From positions 178,409,361 through 178,473,360 of the forward strand of contig OY986436.1 of NCBI GenBank assembly GCA_963920525.1: DNA of 64,000 nucleotides, written 5' to 3'. Made by a program: the position numbers and the translations under genes. Origin of the DNA: Dichetophora obliterata. Taxonomy: Eukaryota > Arthropoda > Insecta > Diptera > Sciomyzidae. Of this stretch, positions 44,912 to 57,649 are shown one piece after another; positions within the stretch are counted from its first letter, which is position 1; every line of letters begins with the position of its first letter. Under the pieces are notes generated by a model. The model had not been told where the DNA came from, did not search any database, and saw only the letters and a program-made list of their open reading frames with translations.

Positions 44912-46804
44912 TGGCATAAAAACTAAACTTAAATCAGATTACCACTTACTCTTCCCCTGTCTCACATGTAACCATTAATCCTTAAATGTACGGTTTTTTA
45001 TTTACTATTTAATAAATACATACAGACAATATTTATTTAGGGTTAAGCTCGTTTATCTTTAAATAAGCAAACTTTTAGCCTTATTGTCCGTCTTTTCGAT
45101 AGACAGCCAGACAGGCAAACAAGAAATAATGTGTCAACAAGACAAGGCAAACGCTGACCCACCTTCACAACCTGTCCTTGAACATGCGCACTGTGCTGGA
45201 TAGTAGTTATTAAATGTACTTTCATAATGCGTCAAATTTTACTACGTTATACAGACATGGTCCCACAAATTACACAAATGTGTATAATTTCAAGAATATG
45301 AGTTTATTCCACAAACTCATCAAAATAATTACTTTGTAAAAAAATTTCATGAATAAAAATAAATACTTTTATTATTTTAAGCATATTTTTTAAGGTGAAA
45401 TGAGGGACTCTATGCAAGAAATTGCATTTATCAAAAAAATAAAACTTTAAATATAGCTTTCACCCACAAATTTTAATTTAAATTTTGATAAACCAAAGTG
45501 TGATATTTGTGTCAACCAGCAAAAACTTCTCTTCTTAAGTTTTAACAGCTACAACGAAAAAAAAATCAAGGAAAAGTTAAAGATTTTTTACTTTTCGGAA
45601 CTATAAATAAAAAATTAATATTTAACGTTAAAAGAATCAACCTTTTAAACGAAATAAGAATTAAATTGGGTTTGTTGGGACAGTAAAAATATTTGTGCTA
45701 TTTGTGTGATCATGGCTGTATGTATATGTGCGCGTAAAGTAAAACTTAAGTGTTGTAAAAATTGTTAAAAAAGCTGTCGAGTATTGAAATAATTATTAGA
45801 TATAAACATTTTAATTATTTCGTACTTTAATTAAATAGCTTACTGTTACACATACTAATAAAACCAATATGTTATAGATGATAAAAACCAATCCACTTCA
45901 CCATCATTAGTTGCATTTTGTAACCTGTTATTCTCTTGTGAGTGCTTATTTTAGAAATAGTTAACAACTCTATTTAGTTCATAGAAATAAAATAAAATTT
46001 TCCACCTGAATTCTCATAAGACTTACACGATTAATGTCAATGCCCATATAAAAATAACTCCTCAACAGAATGTATATTTTAAAATATGCAAGAATAAATA
46101 ATCAAGTTTAATAAATTGTTCAATTGAACTTAATATTTACCCTTGATTTAGTTTAGATATTAGCTGTACTATATCTGAATGCAATCCTAAAACCATCTTT
46201 AATTAGACTCAAAATGTAAAAATGTGGTAATAAGAACATTTGTAATTAAAACTATAGCATATAAATCACGTTTTTATGAGTAAATAATTATCTAAACAGC
46301 TTTTACGTTTGGTCATGAGTTCTGAAAATATTATAGAATATCAATAATAAACAGTAGCATATGTTTTGTTGCTGCACCAGATGTTCAAAATAAATGTATG
46401 GTTTGATATGAACTAAATAAATATGAAATAAAGTTCAAGGTTAAGTCTATTTAAAAAAGCGTTCATTAATCAGACAGTGTACAGTGGCTGACAGCTTATT
46501 CAACCAGAATCTTACAAAAACTTACTTTTTACTTAGTTTTTATATTTTTTTGAAGTAGAACTTTGTGATTTCAAACACGTTGAAACGAAGAACGACATTA
46601 AAGAAACAATCATACACAAACGAACAACAGCTAAGCATGTACACAAACCAAATTAAAAGGCATTTTAAACGTTGCAATAGATGTTGAACTATCGGACAAG
46701 TTTATAGCCTACTTTTATGAAAATTTGTAAAAGCCAACCGAATACATAGACGGCACAAATATATAAGAACTACATTTTAAAAAATTATATAACAAAAATA
46801 AATA
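44912..46804. other. Unassigned AT-rich stretch right of the satellite
   Basis: No coding signature. TACAGTGGCTGACAGCTTAT near 46480-46500 resembles a Tc1-type terminus, but no partner end was found. Confidence 0.4.
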
Positions 46805-47033
46805 TAGTCCAATCTGGATATAACGATCCCCCGAAATAATGAGCAACTCGAAATAGTGAACGTTTTAGTAACTGACATTTCAAAGCATCAGAAGCAAAAA
46901 TGTAAACAAAAGAAGTTTCAAGATTTAAGCCAAAACATCCAATTTTTGAAAAAAATTCAGTCTCGAAAATCCGAAGTCTGGATACAATGAACAGGCCTTG
47001 CAAAAATTAGTTTACAATATCCAGGCTCTACTG
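46805..47033. mobile_element. pogo-like MITE, 229 bp
   Basis: Left end TAGTCCAATCTGGATATAAC and the complement of the right end, CAGTAGAGCCTGGATATTGT, are imperfect inverted repeats with the CTGGATAT core, flanked by TA (46803-46804, 47034-47035). Subterminal GAAATAATGAGC and CGAAATAGTGAACG steps are typical of pogo-type ends. No coding content. Bases 47036-47600 hold nothing else. Confidence 0.65.
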
Positions 47034-48610
47034 TATATTAAAAACGGAGTATCAAAATAGAAAGTCAAGAATTTGATTTACAAGTTTTTTTTCAATCTTA
47101 GGTAACGATGTTTTATAAAAAAGCCGTACTAAAAATTTTTAAGGTATGTGAACGTTTTTGGTGTCAAAATATCAGAAATTTCTAAAAATTAAATTGGAAA
47201 AAATTCTGTTACAAAGAAGTATTTCAATAACAAAATTAACACTAGTTGAAAAGGGGCGAAAGAGACGTAGTCAAAACCAAGTATGCCTATATTTCATATA
47301 GGATGCACACAATGTGCGTTCTAAAATTGAGTGAAATCCTATCACCCGTTTAGATTTGTGTTAAGGTAAAACAAACAAACGAACATGAAATGAGTTTTAT
47401 TATTGTAATATAACGTAGATAGTCGATGGTATGAAAAATTAGATTTCCAGCCATAACTTTTGATTGGAAAGAGAAATGAGGGTAATTTTTTCACATAAAT
47501 TATTTTTGAGACTTGAATATTTTGTAAAAAATATAAAAACATCATTTTGGTAGAAATAAATTTAACCAAAAAAATCATTTGGGAGAGGGAGCTTCTTGAT
47601 GTTTTGATCAGAGATAAAGAGATGGGAAACTCCGTTGGAGAGGGATAGCATTATGTTCCATTTTACGTAAATTGGTTCCAATACTAGCACAAATCATTTA
47701 TATGTTGTCGTGAAATCAGCGAAAAACCACCCTGGTTTATGGTAGATTGAAGAATTTCACCAGTTGCGTTTGAGGTGCGATTACTGTAAAACTGCATATT
47801 ATTGGAGCAAAATGGGTAACAAAAGGTATACCACAAAAGACGTCAAAAAAGAACAGGAAAACATTTTTGAAACAGCATGGTGAAATTATCTTATTATAAT
47901 TACACCACAGGAATCAGCTCTAAGCAGTGTTGCCGTTTGGAAAAATGTATGGATACTTTTTTAAGCCTCAGTGTAAGTTTTAATACTTTTTTTTAAAAAA
48001 TATTTTTAACATAAATATATATATTTTTATTTGCAAAAGTATAAAAAAGAAGGCATTTCCTTAAATTCAACAAAAACGTTAAGAAAAATGATGACATTGA
48101 GACATTTTTGGACAGTACTTTCTTATCAATAAATGCATTATAGCAACCTTTTTACGAAGAACTTTCAAATTTTGTGATAAATATTTGAAGTCTGCCTCAT
48201 AGCTCAGCTGCTGCTGAACCTATTTTTTCTGATGTATGAAAAGTATATTGCTTTGCAAAATGCTTAAAAACGAATAATTTTGAGCTTTAACATTTAATGC
48301 AAATGAAGGGTATCAGCAACCCATTTAGTTAATTTTACACTAAACTGAATAAGCTTTTAAATTAACTTTTTTGTATTTATACATTATTTTGTATCATAGC
48401 TGTTAAATAATGATTACTAATCGTATTTATTAGTAATTCAATTATTTTTTTAAAAATGTGAATTAATTGATTAAATAAAATGTTTTCTGTTTGTAATCGT
48501 AATTATTATTTTACAATAAAAGAATAAATAAGATTACTTCAGATTACGAAAAGAATCAAAAAGAATTAAAACTAATCAAGAAAAAATAATCCGATTACTT
48601 TTAGAAATTA

Positions 48611-49681
48611 CTAGCTGAACCCGGTGTGCTTCGCTACCCCCCTCGTTATAAAATAAAATGAAAAGTATTAATATATTTACAAAAATTTATTTATTTAATT
48701 TTAATTTAATTATTGCAATGCTTCTCCCCTTTTTTTGTTGTAAACCAATTAGAATTCAGCACTGAACCGCATGTAATTTGATTCATGCTCCCCCTTTTTA
48801 TTTTTAGGCCAATCAAAAAGCAGCAATTACACAATCAGCTGTTTCGCAGTCTGTTGTGGGAGAATGAGAATGGGGTTACCCCACTCTCTATTTTAATTAA
48901 CACATATTATAAAATCAGCTGTTTTGCAAACAGTTGTGGGAGAAAGAGAATGGGGCTACCCCACTATTTTAATTAATATGTATTTTAAATTTGAGGTAAT
49001 GCCGTTAATAAACGTAGTAATGTAGCATGGTCGAAAAATATTATCATGTAATAAGTATTCCTGAGTCAAAGCTGCACGCTGTTAAAATTTAAGATCGGTT
49101 AACAGGTTCAGCCTCCAATATATCGCAAACAAAGGGGCGTGCTCCGCCCACTTTTCTTTTGGTACGTATTTCTATTCATGCCAATACCATATACAGCAAA
49201 TACTGCCGCCGTTGGTCAAAAAATGCCAAATATATTTTGGGTTATATAGGAGAGGCCACGCCCCTTTGCCCACTCACAATTTTATATAGTCAAGAATTTA
49301 TTATTTCGTAAGAATATCCTATTGTGAAAATTTAATGATGATCGGTCCAGTAGTTAAGACTATATTACGATTTTTAATTTTCCTAAAAAGGGGCGTGGTC
49401 CCACCCACTTTTCTCCTGGTACGTATTCCTAATTATGCCGATACCATATGTACCAAATATCATCGAAGTAGGTAAAAAAATGCCCAAAATATGGCGATTT
49501 AAATTTTTGGGTTAGCAGGCGGTGCCACGCCCCTTTGTCCAATTAAAACTTCATATAGCCTATTATTCCTTCCAGAGTCATAGTAACATGCTGTAACAGG
49601 AAGATCGGTCCAAGGGCTTGGCCTCCTATAAAGCACAAACAAACAAATATACAGACAGACATTCATATTTATATATATAGA
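48611..49681. repeat. Dispersed repeat unit 1, CTAGCTGAACCCGG start
   Basis: Begins CTAGCTGAACCCGGTGTGCT and contains GGGGCGTG/CGCCCAC motifs at 49130-49530. It ends AGATCGGTCCAAGGGCTTGG (49602), a CAAACAAACAAATA run and TTTATATATATAGATT (49670-49683). The C-TAGCTGACCCGG start and TATATATAGAT tail are seen in repeats of many insects. Confidence 0.7.
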
Positions 49682-50301
49682 TTGAAAGCAGATTAATTAT
49701 AATTAAAGTAAAATGGGGCGAAAAAGGGGGATTTGGTAATAAAAAAATCTATAGCTACCTTACCTGTAGATAAAAAGTATACAAAACTTTAGGTAAATAC
49801 ATATTACAAAAAAGTATTTTGTATAGCAAACATTGTTAGTGGTATAAGTAAGTATCTGAATTAAAAAAGGGGGCGGTGAAGTGGGCTGGTTCATAGTAAT
49901 ATGGCGACGTTAACAGTATTAAGAGCAGTACACTACCAAATAAAAAATAATCTGTTGGAAGGAACAAATTTGTACAGAGAACAAAAAGTTTAAAACTTAA
50001 ATTTGGCGTGAAAAGGGGCGTGAAATGGGGCGTGGCGTAAGAAATGTTTATTTCTACCTCGCCTGGAGTATAATGTGTATACAATTTGAAGTAAATCTGT
50101 TAAAAACTATATGGGAGCAATTACATAATTTTTAAAAAGTGGGCGTAAAGTGGGCGTGGTCGAAAAAATACCCTATTAATAATGCCAGAGTCCCAGTTAA
50201 ATGCTGTGAAAATTTCAGGAAGATCGGTCCAGAGGTTTGGTCTCCTATAAGGTACAAACAAACAAATAAACAAACACACATTCCATTTTATATATATAGA
50301 T
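49682..50301. repeat. Dispersed repeat unit 2, same tail as unit 1
   Basis: Ends AGATCGGTCCAGAGGTTTGG (50221), CAAACAAACAAATAAACAAA and TTTATATATATAGATT, matching the tail of unit 1, while its 5' part differs. GGGGCGTGRNNTGGG motifs lie near 50010-50160. Confidence 0.7.
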
Positions 50302-51714
50302 TTTTGATTCCATTTGATTTTTTCAAAACTTTCATTCGAAAATACTAAAAATGCTATTAAATTTTATTGATAAACAAACATAGATATGTTTAATAACTAA
50401 ACAAAGTTTGTCAAAAAACAAGAACGAGAAAAATGCATTGCAACATTTGCTCTGTTTATTTTGTCAAGCTCTTTGTTTCTTCTTTATTGTTTTTTGAACA
50501 TCTTTTTTAATAATTACTTACATATCTATGTTTATTTATGAATAAACTTTTACAAAATATTCCGTACTTTAGACTAAAATTCTTAGAATAATAAAAAAAA
50601 AAATGAAAAATAATTTCTAAAAGTAGTCGAATTATTTTTTCTTGACTACTTTTGATTCTTTTCGGTTATTTTCGTAATTTCTAGTAATCGTAATTATTTT
50701 TTGATTATTTTTAACCGTAATCAATTACTTATCAAAAACATCTCCCTCAAGGATTGTATAATGATTGTAATTTTTTTCTAAATATAATCTAATTGATCAC
50801 TTATCTTTATCGTAATTTTACAGCTTTGTCTTGTATATTGGTTTTTGAATAAATATCATACTTATAAAATTAATGTAATAATCATAATTTATATAAAATA
50901 CAAAAATAACACAAAATATAACAGACTGAAGTACTGAAATGCACCTATATTCTTTTTTAAGGCGGTCTAGAATTTTTATGAAATTTTTTTTATATTTCAA
51001 AAGTATAGTTTTTCGCGAATATACTGTTTAATTTTTGTAATGATACTGACGTTATCTCCGCTTCTACAGCCGTTTTAGTAGGTATCGAGTGCACAGCACA
51101 AATATCCTTACTCACTCTCTTTACATTCATTTATCTAAAAACTACTTTTTTCGGCTATGTGTTGTAGCCAAAACAAAAACTATTCAGCCGAATCATCTGA
51201 AATTTTAATATGTTATTCACATCAGTGGCTATCGCTATAAAAATTTCCAAAAATCGTATATTTTGTCAAATAAAAACCGGTAAAACCCTGTTTTTAGAAC
51301 TTAAATTTCAAACGCGCGTCATTATGCCAATTTTCAGTATTTAATTTTTTAGTCCCAGCCATAGCAGAACTCAAAGTAATTAATAATATTCTTGGTTTTA
51401 ATTTTAAAGAAAAATAGGATAGTAAAAAGCAACATTTTAATTTTTAAGAAAAATAGGATAGTAAGAATCAACAAAGCGACCAGGCTCTTTCTTTGAAAGG
51501 GTCTCATTGAGCACCGTTTTGAACATAATCAAAAATTTTTCTGCAAAAAATTTTGTTTATGAGTTTATGATATACCTTAAAAGTTTACAAATCGTTGTTC
51601 AATTACAAATCGATCAATTTTTAAAAAAAGTAATTTAAAAATATCTCAAATTTTCAAGCACTATGCCTTAACATTATTATTTATTATTTTATATATGTAC
51701 ATTAAGGCTGGTCA

Positions 51715-54700
51715 AATTGTTCGGATGAGAAAAAACGAAGAATGCGTATAGCAGAAACGTATTCTATGATGGATTTTGAGAAAATTTCCCAAAGAAACTA
51801 TAGGTCTAAAATCAATCCCAATATCGCGCATAGCGAGGTCAACATTTGTATATGGATTTAAAAAACCAATAGTTTTATATAAAAATACTGTGGAATAGTC
51901 CAAAAATGACAGCGTATATAATTGATTTTGGGCTTGTTGAAAAAGAATTTAGGCCAGCTCTCCGAATCTGATTCAATTTTAAAGATGTTTTCGTTTCCAA
52001 ACAAATTTTGCCTACCTGATATTTAAAAATTTGCCAAAAAATCATCGAAAAAACGATTTGATCATTTTTAATTTTTCATTTGAATTTCTCATTATTACTA
52101 TTTTACTACATTTTTACTATACTACACATTTTAGTATTTGAAATTAAGTAAAGTTTGAAGTTGAAACAGTGGCGTAAAAAGCGGGCCCGCAGAGCCCGTG
52201 TCGCGGACGGGCGCAACTAAGCTAGGGGCGCCCTCAAGTACCTTGATGAAATTGATAAATAAAGTGGAGAACGACGCACAGTGTAACATAAGCGGCCAAA
52301 ACCCTAATATATCGACGTTTGAATTTTTCCAAATTTTTATAGCTTTCAACAGAAAATATCTTGGGTGCAAAATCAAAATGAATTTTTTAATAGTAGTAAT
52401 CGTTTCGTTATGACAAGCCGTCAGAGTTGCAATTTTAAAAATCCAATTTTTCTTGTTATTAAAATTTAATTTATTATTTTTTTTAATATATAAAAATAAA
52501 GTTTAAAATTTCTTATGTCTGGCAACACTAATGTTTTTGTTTACATTTTGAACATATGGTTTTAAGCTTATCATAAAAGTAAACACTAAAAGCGGGATAC
52601 AAATTTCTAAATATTCAATTTTTAAAAGTGCTTAAACAATAATTTTGAAAAAGATTGACTATAAGTTTTTCACGAAAACATCATTAGAACTGCGTTACAG
52701 CAAATTCCAAAAAATTCTTGCTAACACTTGCTAGTGCGGAAGATATACATTTTTTAAGGTGACCTGTTTAGAAATATAAACAAAAACGTAGTTAATTTGT
52801 GTGGGTGGTATTTTCCAAGCCTGAGTTAATTTTTAATTTAAATTCTTAAGTGTTTTGTTGTTATATAACTCATAAATGTGTTAACTTATAAATGTGTTAG
52901 TACTTGTTGTTATCTATTTCAATATCAATTTTAATTCCATTTTAATTAAAATTCTAATTTTTAATTTTAATTCTTAAGGGTTTTGTTGTTATTTATATAT
53001 TCTAATTTGCGGCATGCACAAGAAGTCTTTTTTTATATGCTAACATACCTGCTCAATAAATACAAGTACAAATACTAAAATATAATTGATCACAAAAGAA
53101 TTTTATGTAGCAAACTTCGTTGGTTTGAGACAAGACTGAAGTTTCAGGCAAAAATGGGTTTCGTTTATATGGGAGGTGGGTGTGGCAAAGGTCGAATTTT
53201 TATAACTTTTTCAAGATTTCTTAATTTTTCATGAAAGATATTCGTGCCAATTTTCATAGCTCTACGATCACTCCTTCTTTTTTTTGGTCAAGAATGGGGA
53301 CGTTACACTGCGCAACGTTTGTGCTGAAATAAAATTTAAGTCCCGTACATACGATTTCTTAGGGTGCAATAATCGACGTCAAAAAAACCGACTATTTTGA
53401 GCAAAAGTCTCTTTGTTTGGCAAAATTCGACTATGGTCGATTAGCCCGTTTGCTTTCAACTTTTCAGCAAGTCAGCAACTGATGTTATTTTAATCACTCC
53501 GTTGGTCATATTTTGTGACGTTAGCAAACTCTTATTTCAAACTTTAAGTTTGTTTACTTTTTTTAAATAATTAATACGTGATGTTTTCTTTTTTACCTAC
53601 TTACATCTAAGTAAGTGATAACATGTGATAACATCTTACAAATTTTATTATATTTGATATTATTAAAAGTATTTCTTACGTTATTGCTTTTTTTAACAAA
53701 TACTAATAAAATAAAATATAACTTTATTTATAAAATAAGATATTTTTAAAATGCAAATATTGTAATAAACGATGATTATCATATGACCATTGAATTAAAA
53801 AAGCCTCTTTTTGTTCTCTTGTTTTTTTGTCAATAACTCTCTTGTTTTCTCCTACGCTTTTAGTAACCTACCCAGTAAGAAAATATGGGAGCGCTCTTTT
53901 GCTGTTTTATTAGATAAAAAAGTGATCACTTGTGCCCTTGTGCTCCTTTACTGTTTAATAAGATCAATAGGCGAGCAATTAATGAAAAAAAGAACGTAAA
54001 GTGAGGCATGTGCTTTTTAGGAAACTCTATCAATCTAACCAAAAAACATTTTAATGTCGACTCTAAATTTAGTGTGAGCTTTTCTGACATTATTTCTATA
54101 GAATTTGTTGTCAAAAAGCTGTATCATTATTTTCTGTGAAAAAAATATTTTAAATGTTCCTTTCATTCGATTCGCGTCGTTTTAACACCGAGGTCGTGAA
54201 GTGTAACCAGCCAACGGTAATTCCATTTTGTCCATCCGCTGATGCGACTGACGAATTAATGTACAGTTTTAATAGAATCAAAAACGATTCGAAATTTGTG
54301 ATGGCGTTATAAATCTCACGATTTGGCCAAATAAATTCCTCGCCACCTTAGGGTCTTGAGGAGTCCACTTGAGCTAGGGAAGCCCAGCTATCGGAGCAAA
54401 CCTAAATAAAAAAAAATTAATGTTCCTTTGCTGATCCATTTGGATAATTTATTGATCGCTCTTTTTGAGCTCCTCTGGGATGTTAAAGGGAGCGTTACCC
54501 TTCCTAGGACATGCAATGTTAAAAGAGAACACAAAATACACTTAGCTTGGATCAATAAGGAGCACTCCACTGCTCCTCAGGAAGCACTTCCAGATCGCTC
54601 ATAGTAGGATCAACTTTTTTAACTGGGTAGTAATAACATAGTTTTACTCTAAAAGTAAATAGCAGGGCGCTTTTAGAAACCTGCGGACGGGCGCACAAAA

Positions 54701-55225
54701 TAAAGTTATGCTACTGAGTTGAAACCACTGTATTGCAAAACTGACCCCATTTCTGCAATGTCCATTGATTCTTCTGTTTCGGAAATGGACTATTCATTTC
54801 AAGTGTTTCGTGACGCGTAATTGAAAAAAATCGATACGATGTAATGGCAGTATCTACAAAAAGTCGAACTAAAATAGCCTGCATTGAATTTAAATTTAAA
54901 TCGTTTTATTTTTGACAATATTTAAATATCAGGTTGGCAAAATTTGGTTTAAAAGCCAACATTTTTTTAAAATTAAATCAAAATCGGAGAGCTGGCCGAA
55001 ATTCCTTTTCAACAAGCCCAAATCAATGATATACGCTGCCATTTTTGGACTATTGAACAGTATTTTTATATATAACTATATTTTTTATTAAATCCATACA
55101 CAAATTTTTACCTCGTAATGCGCGATATTGGGATTGATTTTAGACCTATGGTTTCTTGGGGAAATTTTCTCAGAATTCATTATAGGTTACGTTTCTGCTA
55201 AACGCTTGGTCGATAAAAAATTTGA
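51715..55225. repeat. Long inverted repeat (about 350-bp arms), loop occupied by a hAT
   Basis: Left arm about 51715-52080 and right arm about 54895-55225 are inverted copies. Both carry GGTCTAAAATCAATCCCAAT, CAATATCGCGCAT and GGCCAGCTCTCCGA (or their complements). Subtracting the hAT (52167-54716) leaves a fold-back element of about 960 bp. A 37-bp tandem duplication (AAGAAAAATAGGATAGTAA) lies just left, at 51405-51475. Confidence 0.85.
52167..54716. mobile_element. hAT-like element with AGTTGAAA duplication, 2550 bp
   Basis: Ends CAGTGGCGTAAAAAG (52167) and AAGTTATGCTACTG (ending 54716), flanked by AGTTGAAA at 52159-52166 and 54717-54724, an exact 8-bp match. Near the left end is a G/C-rich hairpin GCCCGT-GTCGCGG-ACGGGC, and GCGGACGGGCGCA occurs near both ends (52202, 54682). 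A GGGAGGTGGGTGTGGC dispersed motif lies at 53170. No transposase frame is recognised. Confidence 0.88.
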
Positions 55226-55554
55226 CCTGTTTTGTTTCTTATTATTACATTTTAACAAAGCTACTTAATAGTCTTCAAATTAAATAAATAAAATTGTTAT
55301 TAAAGCTTAAAAGGTTGGGTTTCATTATTTCAAATTGTATTTTTGTGTTAAAAAAATTGAACATATTATAGATTTTTGGAAGTTAATACCTGGATACTTT
55401 TTTCTGAAGTGGATACATTTGGTTACATTTGTGATCTTTTTATTGATACTTTTTTTTAGAATCGTCACGGCAACGCTGATCTGAGGTGAACTCAAGTAAA
55501 CAATGAATGAGTTTCACCAAAGTACATAAAAACGAAAAAAACAAAATGATATAC

Positions 55555-56122
55555 TGTGGTGCTCTATTACATCACCACATAGAGTAAATCTCTACAGCCT
55601 ATATTACCTTTAGTTACATTAATACTTACCTCTTTGTTATATTGTACTTACCTTTAGTTACATTAATACTTACCTTTTTGTTATATTGTACTTACCTTTA
55701 GTTACATTAATAACGTATTATACTTACACTTGCCTATAAAACACTTGTTATAAAAAAACATTTTGAATTGTATTCAGTTATTATAATTTCAGAAATTTTA
55801 ATTTTGAAAATTTCAGTATTAAAAATTTGTTCAAAGAAAATTGTTCGAATAAAAAATTATAAAATAAAAAATTGGTTTTAAAATAAAAAATTAATTTTAA
55901 ACGAAATCCATAAACGTTCGCACTAAAACTGGCGATCCTGCGACACGAACACCAAAACTGGCGATCCTGCGACACGAACACTAAGACTGGTTTTCATTTT
56001 GAAAATTTCAGTATTAAAAATTTGTTCAAAGAAAATTGTTCGAATAAAAAATTATAAAATAAAAAATTGGTTTTAATATAAAAAATTAATTTTAAACGAA
56101 ATCCATAAACGTTCGCACTAAA
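55555..56122 (+). mobile_element. LTR-like insertion related to the Gypsy LTR
   Basis: Begins TGTGGTGCTC and has TTACATCACCACATAGAG, matching the LTR at 8785 on the minus strand. It then has three 45-bp tandem repeats with CCTTTAGTTACATTAATACT (55610-55715). A block of about 130 bp (55793-55925) is repeated at 55996-56125, and CTGGCGATCCTGCGACACGA is duplicated at 55928 and 55957. The segment is absent from the matching site in copy A. Possible ATAC flanks (55551-55554, 56123-56126). Probably a rearranged solo LTR. Confidence 0.6.
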
Positions 56123-56183
56123 ATACTATATGTTTTTACGTCACAAAATTCACGTTTCCTATCTCTTTATCTCTGGTTTTGAT

Positions 56184-56614
56184 GACAAAAATAGTTTTAC
56201 AACTTTTGCGCAAACTGGAAGAATTTTAGCAAATTAATATTATGCCATATGAAAAGTAGTCAGAAATGCAATTTTTATTTGTTTTTATTTTTACTATAAA
56301 AGCAATTTTTGAGTCATGTTTTTAATAAAAATTCAATAGTTTGAATATTTTTTTCAAAAAAAGATACAAAATATATACACTGACCAAACGGTACAGTTTA
56401 ATCTATATTTGTTAAGTCCTTTGATTGGGCTTTTGAACCATAAATATTAAAATTAAATATAGTTAAAAACAGTGGACATATTTGCATCGAAATTCGAAAA
56501 TATTGATTTTAAAATTGATTTTTTCTCATTCTTTACGATGTTTTATGAAAAAGTCGTTGTACTGAGAATCTCTACAATTTTCTGGAGGTTTCACTTCTGC
56601 TGTGCGTGTTGGCC
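56184..56614. other. Unassigned
   Basis: AT-rich, no signature seen. Confidence 0.3.
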
Positions 56615-57145
56615 ACACGGATATAATTATTTTGCTTAAATCAAGCACATGTTTTGCTTAAAAGCAAATCAGCAAAACTTTGCTAAATCACGGTATGATT
56701 TCAGAAAAAGATTGCTTAATTAAAATTACTCCTCATGTATTTAGAAAAAAGAAAATTATATTAAATTCTTAATGAAGAAAATAAGGCGACGATTGGTTAA
56801 CAACTGCGATGGTCGAATGGATAGACCCATACATTTATATTCACTCGGCCGAGGTTCAAGTCTCCGGATAATGGTAATTTTTCAATTTAATTTAATGTTA
56901 ATAATTATTTCACTTCAAACATATGCTAGATTTCAGCAAAAACTAATCAAAATATTTGCTTGAATTAAGTAGAAATTTGCTTTTGCAAATTAAACTCAAG
57001 CAAAATTTTGCTAAGTTGTTATAAACTGGAAAAGCAAATTTTGATTAGTTTCTGCTGAAATCTAGCATAATTTTGAAATGGCTGAGATTCAAGCGCAAGT
57101 TTTGCTTAACCGCAATACAAATTAAGCAAACTGTTTTCTCCGTGT
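56615..57145. mobile_element. Inverted-repeat element with ACACGGA ends
   Basis: Left ACACGGATATAATTATTTTG (56615) and the complement of the right end, ACACGGAGAAAACAGTTTGC (57145), are imperfect inverted repeats. TTGCTTAA and AGCAAA words recur across both halves. No clear target duplication. A tRNA-like segment sits inside. Bases 57146-57640 hold nothing else. Confidence 0.5.
56802..56875 (+). other. tRNA-like segment (SINE head or tRNA relic)
   Basis: Box A-like TGGTCGAATGG (56810-56820) and box B-like GGTTCAAGTCT (56853-56863) have tRNA-like spacing (32 nt between them), followed by CCGGATAATGG. I could not fold a convincing acceptor stem, so this is probably a Pol III-derived repeat. 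Confidence 0.45.
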
Positions 57146-57649
57146 AAGATTTGTTTAATGCTACATTTGTGAAAGAATTTAAAATATAACCTTCTTTTCA
57201 ACATTTCTCAATTTTAAAGTACGCAAAACTATAACTTTGATGTATATTTTGGTTTCGTGTTTTCTTCGATGTTAAAAAAAATATTTTTACAAAAATTTTA
57301 AGGTATAAAGGCTGTTTGTAGCAGGTTAGACACTTAATTTATTGCAGTTTTAGTGAAAATACTGAAATTACCTGTACCAAAGTCGACTTGGTGAGTTCAT
57401 ACCAAAAAAATTCTTCAAACTTCAAAAAACAAATTATCATAAATTTAACCAAAGGTATTACTTACAAACAATGTTCTTGCACATTTTTAGATTAATTTTA
57501 AAAATCCCTAAATCGCAATTTTCAAGTTTTAATATGATTTGCAACGTAAACGAAATAACGTAAAAAAAAAATATCAAAAACAAATCAAAACAAAACAACG
57601 AAAATTTCGCGCTGATAAAAATAACTATCTGAAACCCGGCTCGTTGCTG

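Larger units (their letters stand above)
47609..56175. mobile_element. hAT-like composite element, copy B, expanded to 8.6 kb by nested insertions
   Basis: Same outer ends as copy A (CAGAGATAAAGAGATGGGAA at 47609 and its near-complement ending 56175), with the exact duplication GTTTTGAT at 47601-47608 and 56176-56183. The inner CAGTGTTGCCG (47925) and CGGCAACGCTG (ending 55478) ends are also shared. Sequence colinear with copy A is interrupted by two dispersed repeats (48611-50301), an inverted-repeat element (51715-55225) that itself hosts another hAT (52167-54716), and an LTR-like insertion (55555-56122). Confidence 0.88.
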
